Shown here: one piece after another, positions 1 to 7,374 of the stretch | Position numbering within the stretch: position 1 is the stretch's first letter | Layout: the number at the start of each line of letters is the position of its first letter | Origin: Paraburkholderia sp. SG-MS1 | Lineage (GTDB): Bacteria; Pseudomonadota; Gammaproteobacteria; Burkholderiales; Burkholderiaceae | DNA: 40,869 nucleotides | NCBI RefSeq assembly: GCF_012275575.1 | Contig: NZ_NPIH01000008.1 | Location: 1-40,869, forward strand | Direction: 5' to 3' | Position numbers and translations under genes: made by a program | The notes under the pieces: generated by a model | Told to the model about the DNA's origin: nothing | What the model saw: the letters and a program-made list of their open reading frames with translations, nothing else | The model's database searches: none

Positions 1-69
1 CCGTGCGGCGTAGAGGACAACGGCCCCGGGCAGGCGCTTCGCGCGTCGCTCCGGACCCGCGCCAGCCCC
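1..69. other. Left-edge stretch, no gene recognised
   Basis: These bases lie just downstream of the AttH-like gene, which reads leftward and stops at 72-70. The stretch is GC-rich and too short to judge. I see no convincing coding start, terminator hairpin or repeat in it. Confidence 0.4.
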
Positions 70-1458
70 TCAGCGCTTCCCCATCCGCAGCGCATCCGCG
101 TAACCGGTCAGTTCAAGATAGCCCCGTCCTATCCCGGCGCCTTCGCGACTCACCTTTACCGCCCCTTCCCAGTAAACCGCGCCCGTTGACTGCCGCGAAT
201 CGAGTTCCTGATCGTCCATCAGCGGATCCAGTCGCCACCTCAGCGTACCTGTTCTGACGTCCATCGAAACGGGATACTGCGTGTTCGTGCGCGTAGAGCG
301 CCAGCTGCGAACCGGTGTGAATTCGACCTGGTCAGGGCCGAACGTGGTCACCCGACCGGAAGGGTCACGAAGGGCCGCATGCGCCCACATCGCGTGCCCA
401 TTGCGACCGCGTATCCTGAATGCCATCAGGGCCGAACCATCAGCGAGGTTCGCCCCCAGCCAATCCCATCCAACGGCATTGGCGTCGAGTAGCGTACTCG
501 ACCACTCGTGATCCAGCCACGCCACGCCTGTCACGGCGGTATTCCCGCGCGACGAACTCGCCGACCCGTTCGGACGCACTACGCTGCCAGTCACGCGCAG
601 TTGCGGCTCGCTGTAGTAATAGCTCGCCTGTTCCGGTCGTGGACCTTTGCGCGAATATCCGCGATCACCCTGGATCAATGGAGCTTGCGTTGGCGTCAGT
701 GTGAAATGCAGCGAGAATCCGTTAGCGTCGACATTGACGTCGTAGCGACCCTCCGCGGTGCGAACGATTTTCCATGCATCGAGCTTGACGTTGGTATTGG
801 TCGGTTGCGCATAGGCGAGCCCGAAGCCTTGACGCGCGATACGCTGATCGTGCGCCAGGTGTCCAAGTACTGGATCGCTTAACGCGGCATGCGCAATGAT
901 CAACTGCGACGGCGCGAAAGTACTCGGATCGGTGGCGTCGTGATCTGTCGCCGAGCGGAAAAACGTGATCTGAAAACCAAGCGGCTGATTGTCGGGCGTG
1001 GTGAGCCAACCCGTCGCGTACCACCACTCGGTGCGAAAAGCCGGGTGAGCGCCGCTGTCCTGCGGAAAGGAAACCGGATGATCGGACGTGACCGCGGCGA
1101 ATTCGACAGGTGCGCCGAACACGGACGATGCAGCGAGCAGGCTTAGACAAAGCAGACCGCGAAGGCGAGGGCGCAACCGCGGCGGATTTTTCCCGGAAGG
1201 AGAAGCGTCCGGCGCTGCGCATGGCATCTCACATGGCGAGACCGCCTCAATGACATGAGATGCGGACACCTTTCGTGCGCGGAGCGCAATCCAGGTCGTA
1301 ATTCGAGACCCGACGCTGTGCGAAGTGACGCGGGATGCTCCGGCTACATCAAAGCGGGCTGCCGCCTCCGGCATGGCCCCACACGCCGAATCCCACGCCG
1401 AATCCCGTGCCAAATCCCGCGCCAAATCCAGCACTGAATCGCTCGCCAGCTCCCCCAT
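70..1458 (-). CDS. AttH/CrtC-like (lipocalin-like) secreted protein of an ABC operon
   Basis: A 462-residue protein whose C-terminal two thirds resemble the AttH / carotenoid 1,2-hydratase (CrtC) fold. Visible hallmarks are the TEWWYATGWL block soon after the signal region and WLDHEWSS near residue 315. A Sec-type hydrophobic stretch (LLCLSLLAASSVFGA, about residues 102-116) suggests export. The start chosen (ATG 1458-1456) overlaps the permease stop as TGATG and follows AAAGGAGG. A second start at 1227, directly before the signal peptide, is equally reasonable; the 77 residues between look low-complexity and contain a translated 12-bp tandem repeat. AttH-type genes commonly sit with an FtsX permease and its ATPase (for example attEFGH of Agrobacterium). 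The substrate is unknown and no enzymatic activity is claimed. Confidence 0.8.
   Translation of the reverse strand: MGELASDSVLDLARDLARDSAWDSACGAMPEAAARFDVAGASRVTSHSVGSRITTWIALRARKVSASHVIEAVSPCEMPCAAPDASPSGKNPPRLRPRLRGLLCLSLLAASSVFGAPVEFAAVTSDHPVSFPQDSGAHPAFRTEWWYATGWLTTPDNQPLGFQITFFRSATDHDATDPSTFAPSQLIIAHAALSDPVLGHLAHDQRIARQGFGLAYAQPTNTNVKLDAWKIVRTAEGRYDVNVDANGFSLHFTLTPTQAPLIQGDRGYSRKGPRPEQASYYYSEPQLRVTGSVVRPNGSASSSRGNTAVTGVAWLDHEWSSTLLDANAVGWDWLGANLADGSALMAFRIRGRNGHAMWAHAALRDPSGRVTTFGPDQVEFTPVRSWRSTRTNTQYPVSMDVRTGTLRWRLDPLMDDQELDSRQSTGAVYWEGAVKVSREGAGIGRGYLELTGYADALRMGKR
1382..1441 (-). repeat. Five degenerate 12-bp tandem repeats inside the AttH-like gene 5' end
   Basis: Five head-to-tail 12-bp units occupy 1382-1393, 1394-1405, 1406-1417, 1418-1429 and 1430-1441. 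The first two units are identical (CACGCCGAATCC on the plus strand) and the others differ at a few positions. In the AttH-like reading frame they encode D-L-A-R/D-S-A-W-like tetrapeptides right after the start codon, so unit number can change without breaking the frame. Confidence 0.85.
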
Positions 1459-4028
1459 CACCAATCCTCCTTTACCGCGCGCACCGCATCCACCGACACC
1501 GCGCTGCGTCCCGCGATCACCGCCGTCGAGCATGACGAAGCCAGCATGACTAGCGCGACCGTGCCCAGCGCCGTCCACGGCACATGCAGTGACATGCTCC
1601 AATGAAACGACTGCGGATTGACAACGAACACGAGAATCAGGCTGATCGCAAAGCCGAGCACGAAGCCCATCGCGATGCCGCAAACTGTGAGCATGCCGCT
1701 TTCGAGCGCGAGGATCGCGAGAATCTGCGCGCGTGTCACGCCGACATGCCGCAGCATGCCGAATTCACGGGCCCGTGCGAGCGCCTGCGCAGAAAACGTC
1801 GCCGCAACGCCAAACAGGCCGATCACGATAGCGACCGCTTCAAGCAGATAAGTGACCGCGAAACTCCGGTCGAAGATCACCAGTGTACGTGCGCGAATCT
1901 CGCCCGGTTGCGACAGCTCCAGCGACGCGCCGAAGGGCAATGCGCGCAGTCCGGCCATCACGCTGTCAACGCGCACTCCCGGTTGAACGGTAACGGCAAC
2001 ATCGGTCGCGCCCGTATCCTCGGTGAGACGCCGGTAGTCGGCAAGCCGTATCTGGATCGCGCCGCTCTGCCGCACGTAGTCGCGCCACACGCCCGCGATG
2101 ACGAACACGTGGCCGCTGCCGCCAAGCGGCAATTTCACACGCTGGCCGAGCCTGTATCCATAGAGATCAACCATTGCTTCGGATACCCAAACAGGTGTTT
2201 CACCGCTGCGCCATCCGGAGGGCGGCAATATGGCCCCGGTCATCTGCAAATTCGCGCCAGGCTGCGCGGCGTCGATTTCGCGCGCGAGTACGGCGACGTC
2301 CGGGCGCGCCGGATCGAGTGTGAGACGCGAGGTGCGGGCAAACGCGGCGCTCCTGATGCCGGACACGTTCGCAAGCAACGTCTGCTCGTCAGGGCCTAAC
2401 CCGCCGGTGTCGCCGTTCTGCGCCACTCGCACGTAGAGATCGGCGGACAGCAGATGAACCAGCCAGTCGTCGACGGACACGCGAAAGCTCGCCACCATGA
2501 TCGCCATCGCGACGATCAGCGCGAAGCTCGACAACACGCCGCCCATTGCGATCGACGCGTGGCCCGGCGCATTCGCGAGACGCGCCAGCGCGAGCGTGCT
2601 CGCGGCGCCTGCGCGGCGGCGTCCCGCGTACGCGCGGGTCGCCGCGCCGAATATCAGCCCGGTGACGCGCGGCATCAGCGCGATCCCGCCGACCAGCAGC
2701 AGCGCGACGGCGACGTAGCCGGCAATCGGCGCATCGAACCATGGCGGAAATTGCGTCAGACACGCAGCGGCCGCGAGGCAGAGCAGCGCAGGCCATGGCG
2801 TGGCGAGCCGGGCCAACGCGCCTTCCTCGGCGCCGGCCTTGAGCGCCGCCGCCGGCCGAGCGTGCGCCGCCTCCAGCGCGGGCGCGAGGCTACCCAATAC
2901 CGACACCGCGATGCCGAGGATCAGAAACAACGCGCTCGCCAACGGTTCGAAGCCGACCTGCGGCTGCACGCCGGGAAAGTAGCCGCCACCGAGATCACTG
3001 CCGAAAAAATGCAGCGCGCCGCGTGCCATCGCATAACCCAGCGCGAGTCCCGATAGCGAACCCAGCAGTCCCAGCAGCGCGCCTTCCAGCAGGATCTGCC
3101 GCAACAGTTGAGCGCGCGTCAGTCCGAGCACGCGCAGCATGGCGAACTGCGTGCGACGCCGCACGACGCCCAGCGCCTGCGTCGAAAATACGAGGAAAGC
3201 GCCGGTGAAGAGCGCCACCAGCGCGAGCACATTCATGTTGATCCGGTAGGCGCGCGACAGGCGATCGGTGCGGCTTTCGGCGTCGCGGGCTTCGGCGACC
3301 ACCCACCGGTTCCCAAGCCGTGCCTGCACATCACGCCTGAAGCGTTGCCGATCGACGCCGCGCTCGAGTTGCACGTCGATGCGCGACAGCTTGCCCACCT
3401 TGCCGAACTTCCACTGCGCGGCGGCGATGTCCATCACCGCGATCCGCTGACCCGGGCGGGTCCTCACGAGGCCGCCCGCGACGCGAAAATGCACGATCGA
3501 CGTGCCACTTTGCAGCGCCACGTCGTCGCCGGTTTTGACGTGCAGCCATTGCTGAGCGGCCGACGAGAGAAACACCGTATCGGAGGCGAGCGTATCGAAC
3601 GGCCGGTCCGGCGACGGCACGCCGGTCAGATCGGGCGCGATCCTGCTCGCCTTGAAGACGTCGATGCCGAGCACCTGCAACGACATACTTTGACCCGGTA
3701 CGCTGACATCGAGGGCGAGCACCGGGCTCGCTAGCGCGACTCCGGTTTCGTTCGACAGGCGCGGATAGAGCGACTCATCGAAGAAAGGCTGCGCGCCACG
3801 CACTTGCAGATCCGCTTCGCCCGAAAGGCTGCGGGCCGCCGCCGAGAATTCGTTGAAAGCCGCACTGTTGATCAGTTGCACCGCGTAACCCAGCGCGACA
3901 CCGAGCGCGATCGTCGCGACGGCAACCAGTGCGCGTCCGCGATGACTGCGCCATTCGGCGCCCAGCAGCCAGCGTGCGAGAACGCGGTGTCCCCGCGCGC
4001 GCAGCGGAGGGTGGAAATCAGCGCGCAT
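1458..4028 (-). CDS. FtsX-type ABC transporter permease (YbbP/LolE-like, long form)
   Basis: An 856-residue integral membrane protein. It begins with a cytoplasmic segment and a transmembrane helix (ALVAVATIALGVALGYAV), followed by a large periplasmic domain. There are two FtsX-type blocks of hydrophobic helices, one near residues 260-400 and one at the C-terminus, plus central helices near 420-470. This 10-helix layout and length fit the YbbP group rather than the shorter LolC/E or MacB proteins. The ATG lies 11 bp inside the end of the ATPase gene, and the stop overlaps the AttH-like start, so the three genes are translationally coupled. Expected role: the transmembrane half of an exporter or extractor acting on a lipidic or hydrophobic periplasmic substrate; the substrate is unknown. 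Confidence 0.88.
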   Translation of the reverse strand: MRADFHPPLRARGHRVLARWLLGAEWRSHRGRALVAVATIALGVALGYAVQLINSAAFNEFSAAARSLSGEADLQVRGAQPFFDESLYPRLSNETGVALASPVLALDVSVPGQSMSLQVLGIDVFKASRIAPDLTGVPSPDRPFDTLASDTVFLSSAAQQWLHVKTGDDVALQSGTSIVHFRVAGGLVRTRPGQRIAVMDIAAAQWKFGKVGKLSRIDVQLERGVDRQRFRRDVQARLGNRWVVAEARDAESRTDRLSRAYRINMNVLALVALFTGAFLVFSTQALGVVRRRTQFAMLRVLGLTRAQLLRQILLEGALLGLLGSLSGLALGYAMARGALHFFGSDLGGGYFPGVQPQVGFEPLASALFLILGIAVSVLGSLAPALEAAHARPAAALKAGAEEGALARLATPWPALLCLAAAACLTQFPPWFDAPIAGYVAVALLLVGGIALMPRVTGLIFGAATRAYAGRRRAGAASTLALARLANAPGHASIAMGGVLSSFALIVAMAIMVASFRVSVDDWLVHLLSADLYVRVAQNGDTGGLGPDEQTLLANVSGIRSAAFARTSRLTLDPARPDVAVLAREIDAAQPGANLQMTGAILPPSGWRSGETPVWVSEAMVDLYGYRLGQRVKLPLGGSGHVFVIAGVWRDYVRQSGAIQIRLADYRRLTEDTGATDVAVTVQPGVRVDSVMAGLRALPFGASLELSQPGEIRARTLVIFDRSFAVTYLLEAVAIVIGLFGVAATFSAQALARAREFGMLRHVGVTRAQILAILALESGMLTVCGIAMGFVLGFAISLILVFVVNPQSFHWSMSLHVPWTALGTVALVMLASSCSTAVIAGRSAVSVDAVRAVKEDW

Positions 4029-4764
4029 CGTCGGCGGAACGCGCGGGGGCTTCTTGCGAGAAAGCGTGGCCGAAAAGCGCGTGCCCGGCCGAGGGCGCGT
4101 GCAGGCCGCCGTCGCTCAGAATCAGGATGCGGTCGGCCACCGCCGCCGCGGCTTCCGAGTGCGTCACCATGATCGCGGCCGCGCCGGTCGCCTTGCTTTG
4201 CGCGCGGAACAGGCCGAGCACCTCGCGCGCGGTATCGGGGTCGAGATTGCCCGTCGGTTCATCGGCAAGAATCAGCTTCGGACGATGGACGAGTGCCCGC
4301 GCAATCGCCACGCGCTGCAGCTCGCCGCCAGAGAGCTGCCGCGGAAAATCGTCGCCGCGGCCGTCCAGGCCGACCGCCGCGAGCATGTCGGGCGCGCCGG
4401 CAGCAGGAAGCTCGTTGAGCAGCAGTGGTAGTGCGACGTTCTGCGCGAGCGTCAGATGCGGAAGCACGTGAAAAGCCTGGAATACGAAGCCGAGTTTTTG
4501 CCGGCGTAGACGGGTCGCCGCGTTGTCGTCCAGCCGCGCGACAGGCGTGCCGTCGATGATGACGTCGCCGCTATCCGCGCTGTCGAGCCCCGCGATCAGA
4601 TTGAGCAGCGTCGATTTTCCAACCCCGGAGTCACCCATGATCGCAACGAATTCTCCGGGTTCGAGTGTGAAGTCGAGACGCGCGAGGACGATGCGGCCCG
4701 TGCCGTACTGCTTGCTCAGCCCGCGGCATTCGAGTGCGGGTACGACTTCGTCACGAAACGCCAT
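4018..4764 (-). CDS. ABC transporter ATP-binding protein (LolD/YbbA/MacB class)
   Basis: A 248-residue ATPase with a complete nucleotide-binding motif set: Walker A GDSGVGKST, Q-loop in VFQAFHVLPHL, signature LSGGELQRVAIARAL, Walker B LILADEPTGNLD and the switch histidine in MVTHSEA. GNLD after Walker B and the overall length are typical of the LolD/YbbA/MacB class that partners FtsX-type permeases. The frame is open further upstream to 5109, but ATG 4762-4764 (MAFRDEV) places the protein at the family's usual N-terminus. It is first in the operon with the permease and the AttH-like gene. Confidence 0.92.
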   Translation of the reverse strand: MAFRDEVVPALECRGLSKQYGTGRIVLARLDFTLEPGEFVAIMGDSGVGKSTLLNLIAGLDSADSGDVIIDGTPVARLDDNAATRLRRQKLGFVFQAFHVLPHLTLAQNVALPLLLNELPAAGAPDMLAAVGLDGRGDDFPRQLSGGELQRVAIARALVHRPKLILADEPTGNLDPDTAREVLGLFRAQSKATGAAAIMVTHSEAAAAVADRILILSDGGLHAPSAGHALFGHAFSQEAPARSADDAR

Positions 4765-5207
4765 GCGGGATCCGAAGAGTTTGACGGCGAAGAGTGGTGT
4801 CCGGACAGGGCGCTGCGTATGCGTCGTCGGATGCTGATCAGCCTGCAGACCGCCGCAGTATATTCGGCATCTGTAAGTCATGCGCAAGCGCAATGCATCG
4901 CTCAGGGCAAAGCGCAGGTACAAACTGTCGCCCCGATTCCGGTGCTTTTTCAGAGGAGAGGTCGGCGCGAAGTTGGAGTGCCCGGCAAAAATTTTTTTTG
5001 CTGGTAAATGGTAGAAATTTTGCTGAACGACCAAAATCGGCGTCCCGCGGTTGATGGAAGGCAGCATGATCCGTTCCCGACCGAGCCGCTCTCGGAATCG
5101 GTTTTGCAAAGAGCGCCTAATTTGCTGTCAATTTGTAGCTTCTGTTCATAAAACCAGCGCGTCACTTGGAGTGGGGGTGACCCTGTGCAGACGCACATTT
5201 CTATGCG

Positions 5208-5244
5208 TTTCGCAAGCGGGTGTGGGGCAATAATCTATTGCGAA
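5208..5244 (+). promoter_or_regulatory. Leader element shared with the cyoA leader (copy 1, upstream of nuoM)
   Basis: A 37-bp block matching 7234-7270 at 24 of 37 positions without gaps. The best conserved part is GCAATA-N5-TTGCGAA (5227-5244), preceded by TCGCA and GGTG at the same distances. It contains an imperfect inverted symmetry (GCAATA/TATTGC). It is a candidate binding site for a common regulator or a conserved leader RNA segment; the regulator is unknown. Confidence 0.5.
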
Positions 5245-5248
5245 GGGC

Positions 5249-5278
5249 TTTGCAGCGTTGTTGCGCTGCAAAAGTTTT
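5249..5278 (+). terminator. Terminator-like or attenuator stem-loop in the nuoM leader
   Basis: A perfect 9-bp inverted repeat, TTTGCAGCG / CGCTGCAAA, with a 6-nt TTGTTG loop (5249-5272), followed by TTTT at 5275-5278. No plus-strand gene lies upstream. It is therefore either an attenuator of the nuoM transcript, the end of a small RNA, or a structural operator. The short, interrupted T-run makes strong termination uncertain. Confidence 0.45.
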
Positions 5279-5412
5279 CTTATCTTGGTAATCTCCCACC
5301 CTTGGTCATTCGACTGCGGGTAAACGTGTAGCGGACGCCACCGCTTCCACGTCAATTTCAGCGAAATCCAGCTTACATATCCATTTCAATGCTTTCTGTT
5401 CTGGAGGCGTTG

Positions 5413-5469
5413 ATGCGGCGTTTTGTACTTCAAGTTTTTGACAGAGCACATGCCATTGCCTCTTCTTAG
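5413..5469 (+). CDS. Putative 18-codon leader ORF overlapping the nuoM start
   Basis: ATG 5413 is preceded at 5-nt spacing by GGAGG (5403-5407), a much better ribosome binding site than the one before the nuoM-like ATG at 5450. The ORF encodes MRRFVLQVFDRAHAIASS and stops at TAG 5467-5469, 17 bp inside the nuoM-like gene in another frame. It could couple translation of the downstream gene. No homology is claimed; it may be chance. Confidence 0.3.
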   Translation: MRRFVLQVFDRAHAIASS

Positions 5470-7006
5470 CCTTCTCATCTGGATCCCTATTGTCGCCGGA
5501 CTCGTCGTTTTGCGTGCCGGATCTGACGCGGCACGCAGTCGCACCCGTTGGCTCGCGCTCGCTGGCGCGGTCGCAGGTTTCCTGCCGGTGATTCCGCTGG
5601 TCGCGAATTTCCGCAACGACGTTACGTCGATGCAGTTCGTCGAGAACGCCCGCTGGTCGCCGACGTTCGATATCGCCTGGCATGTGGGCGTGGATGGGAT
5701 TTCGCTGTGGCTCGTCGCACTGACCGCGCTCACCACGATCATCATCGTGGTTGCGTCGTGGGAGTCGATCACCGAGCGGACCGCACAGTACTTCGGCGCG
5801 TTCCTGATGCTGTCGGGCTTCATGCAGGGTGTCTTTACGGCGATGGACGGCATGCTGTTCTTCATCTCGTTCGAAGCGACGCTGATTCCGCTGTATCTGC
5901 TGATCGGCACGTGGGGGCATTCGAACCGCTCGTACGCCGCCGTGAAGTTCTTCTTCGTGTCGTTCCTCGGCTCGCTGATGATGCTGATGTCGATGCTCTA
6001 TCTGTACAGCCAGACGCACAGCTTCGACCTCGCGCTGTGGCGTGAAACGCAGCTTGGCACTGTGCCGCAAATGCTGATCTTCCTCGGCTTCCTCGCTGCA
6101 TTCGGCGTGAAGGTGCCGATGTGGCCGGTGCATACGTGGCTGCCCGACGTCCACCTCGACGGCCCGACCGGCGCCGCAGTGATGATCGGCATGCTGAAGC
6201 TGGGCGGCTATGGCCTGCTGCGTTTCGCGCTGCCGATCGCGCCGCAGGCGAGCCACTTCTTCGCGCCGATGATGATCACACTGTCCCTGATCGCGGTGAT
6301 CTACTCGAGCCTGCTGGCGCTCGTGCAAACCGACATGCGCCGCCTGCTCGCCTATTCGACGATTGCGCACATGGGGCTCGTGACGCTCGGCCTGTTCGTG
6401 TTCAACCGCATCGGCCAGGCCGGCGCGATCGTGCAGATGCTGTCGTACGGCGTGGTGTCCGGCGCGATGCTGCTGTGCACGGGCATGCTCTATGACCGCA
6501 CGAAGACCGCATCGATCGCCGAATACGGCGGCGTCGCCAACACCATGCCGCGCTTTGCCGCGTTCGTGATGCTGTTCTCGATGGCCAACATCGGTTTGCC
6601 GGGCACGTCGGGTTTCGTCGGCGAATTCATGGTGCTGATGGGCGCGATCCGCTTCAACTTCTGGATCGGTGCAATCGCCGCATCGACGCTCGTGCTGAGC
6701 GCCGCCTACACGTTGTGGATGTACAAGCGCGTGATCTTCGGCGCGATTGCCAACGCGCGCGTCGCGAAACTGAAGGACCTCGGCAATCGCGAGTTCGTGC
6801 TGCTGGGCGCGATGGCCGTGCTGGTGCTGGCCATCGGCCTTTACCCGAAGCCGTTTACCGATGCGATCGATCCGTCGGTCGGCACGCTGCTCGCTCAGTC
6901 GGAGCGCTCGGCTCATCCCGCGGACGACGCCGCGCCTGACGGTGGCGAGCATCTGCAAGCCGCAGCCCCGGCGCCGGTTGCCACCACGGTCCGCACGCCG
7001 GGCTGA
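5450..7006 (+). CDS. NADH-quinone oxidoreductase subunit M-like proton channel protein (orphan NuoM)
   Basis: A 518-residue polytopic protein of the NuoM/NuoN/Mrp antiporter family. Membrane helices run almost throughout. The key TM5 glutamate is in FFISFEATLIPLY (E142), and the TM7 lysine is in FGVKVPMWPVH (K221), followed by a second conserved lysine in GMLKLGGYGLLRF. These correspond to E144 and K234 of E. coli NuoM. The C-terminal 40 residues are Ala/Pro-rich and not typical. Start ATG 5450 gives the family N-terminus (MPLPLLSLLIWIPI); an in-frame TTG at 5423 is less likely. No nuoL, nuoN or other complex I gene is adjacent. The next genes encode bo3 oxidase, which suggests a paralogue with a terminal-oxidase-linked role rather than the housekeeping nuoM. 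Confidence 0.88.
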   Translation: MPLPLLSLLIWIPIVAGLVVLRAGSDAARSRTRWLALAGAVAGFLPVIPLVANFRNDVTSMQFVENARWSPTFDIAWHVGVDGISLWLVALTALTTIIIVVASWESITERTAQYFGAFLMLSGFMQGVFTAMDGMLFFISFEATLIPLYLLIGTWGHSNRSYAAVKFFFVSFLGSLMMLMSMLYLYSQTHSFDLALWRETQLGTVPQMLIFLGFLAAFGVKVPMWPVHTWLPDVHLDGPTGAAVMIGMLKLGGYGLLRFALPIAPQASHFFAPMMITLSLIAVIYSSLLALVQTDMRRLLAYSTIAHMGLVTLGLFVFNRIGQAGAIVQMLSYGVVSGAMLLCTGMLYDRTKTASIAEYGGVANTMPRFAAFVMLFSMANIGLPGTSGFVGEFMVLMGAIRFNFWIGAIAASTLVLSAAYTLWMYKRVIFGAIANARVAKLKDLGNREFVLLGAMAVLVLAIGLYPKPFTDAIDPSVGTLLAQSERSAHPADDAAPDGGEHLQAAAPAPVATTVRTPG

Positions 7007-7374
7007 TGTCAAGCGGTGTGGTGCGCTTGCAGCATGCGTAATCGCGGATGCTGCTTCGTAGACGCAGCTTCACGCATCGCAGAAATCCCTGGTGCACCTT
7101 TCGCGCGGAGCGGCCATTCGGGCCGAGCCACGTTTTTAGGGCTTTTTTTCAGGGGTCTTTGTGATGCGTCAACTTTTCAGTGCTTTGCAGTGGAGCATTG
7201 CAACCCCCGCTTGCGCACAGGTGTGCGGCAACGTGTCGCACTGTGGTGCGACGCAATAGATCGTTGCGAAATCGAGGGTTTATCGCCGATCGACGTGCCC
7301 CTATTATGCGAGCGCTTATTAATGGAGAGCGGTCGAATGACGTTCGTTGAAGTCGTAAAAGAGAGGCACACAAT
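7007..7374 (+). promoter_or_regulatory. cyoA upstream region with stacked dyads
   Basis: A 368-bp spacer without a credible gene. It carries CGCACA-GG-TGTGCG at 7214-7227 and the perfect 7-bp dyad GTCGCAC-TGTG-GTGCGAC at 7235-7252, whose centres are 23 bp apart (about two helical turns). The 37-bp element shared with the nuoM leader lies at 7234-7270. GCGGC-N5-GTCGC at 7225-7239 fits the loose GCGNC/GNCGC pattern described for RegA/PrrA-type redox regulators. A TATTAT (7302-7307) could be a -10 box, though the -35 is poor. Ribosome binding for cyoA is GAGAGG about 8 nt before ATG 7375. Confidence 0.5.
7234..7270 (+). promoter_or_regulatory. Leader element shared with the nuoM leader (copy 2, upstream of cyoA)
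   Basis: Partner of the block at 5208-5244: 24 of 37 positions identical, ungapped. The core GCAATA-N5-TTGCGAA is at 7253-7270. Here the element overlaps the perfect dyad at 7235-7252. Confidence 0.5.

Larger units (their letters stand above)
4765..5449. promoter_or_regulatory. Divergent intergenic region between the ABC operon and the nuoM-like gene
   Basis: This 685-bp spacer separates two divergent units, so it should hold promoters for both. No long ORF with credible codon use was seen. Features that stand out: an A5T8 tract at 4987-4999 inside an imperfect dyad (CCGGC...GCTGG), with a shortened direct copy (AAATTTTGCTG) at 5015-5025; a dyad GCAATA-ATC-TATTGC at 5227-5241; a 9-bp stem-loop at 5249-5272 followed by a T-rich run; and a strong Shine-Dalgarno (GGAGG 5403-5407) serving a short overlapping ORF. 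I could not assign confident -35/-10 boxes. Confidence 0.55.

Noticed and set aside
4765..5109. N-terminal extension of the ABC ATPase frame up to 5109
   Set aside because: The extra 115 codons have no similarity to LolD-type proteins, and ATG 4764 places the start where the family begins.
5306..7012. 568-codon minus-strand open frame
   Set aside because: It is antisense to the nuoM-like gene. The product is a low-complexity R/H/E-rich string without motifs, typical of the mirror frame of a GC-rich membrane-protein gene.
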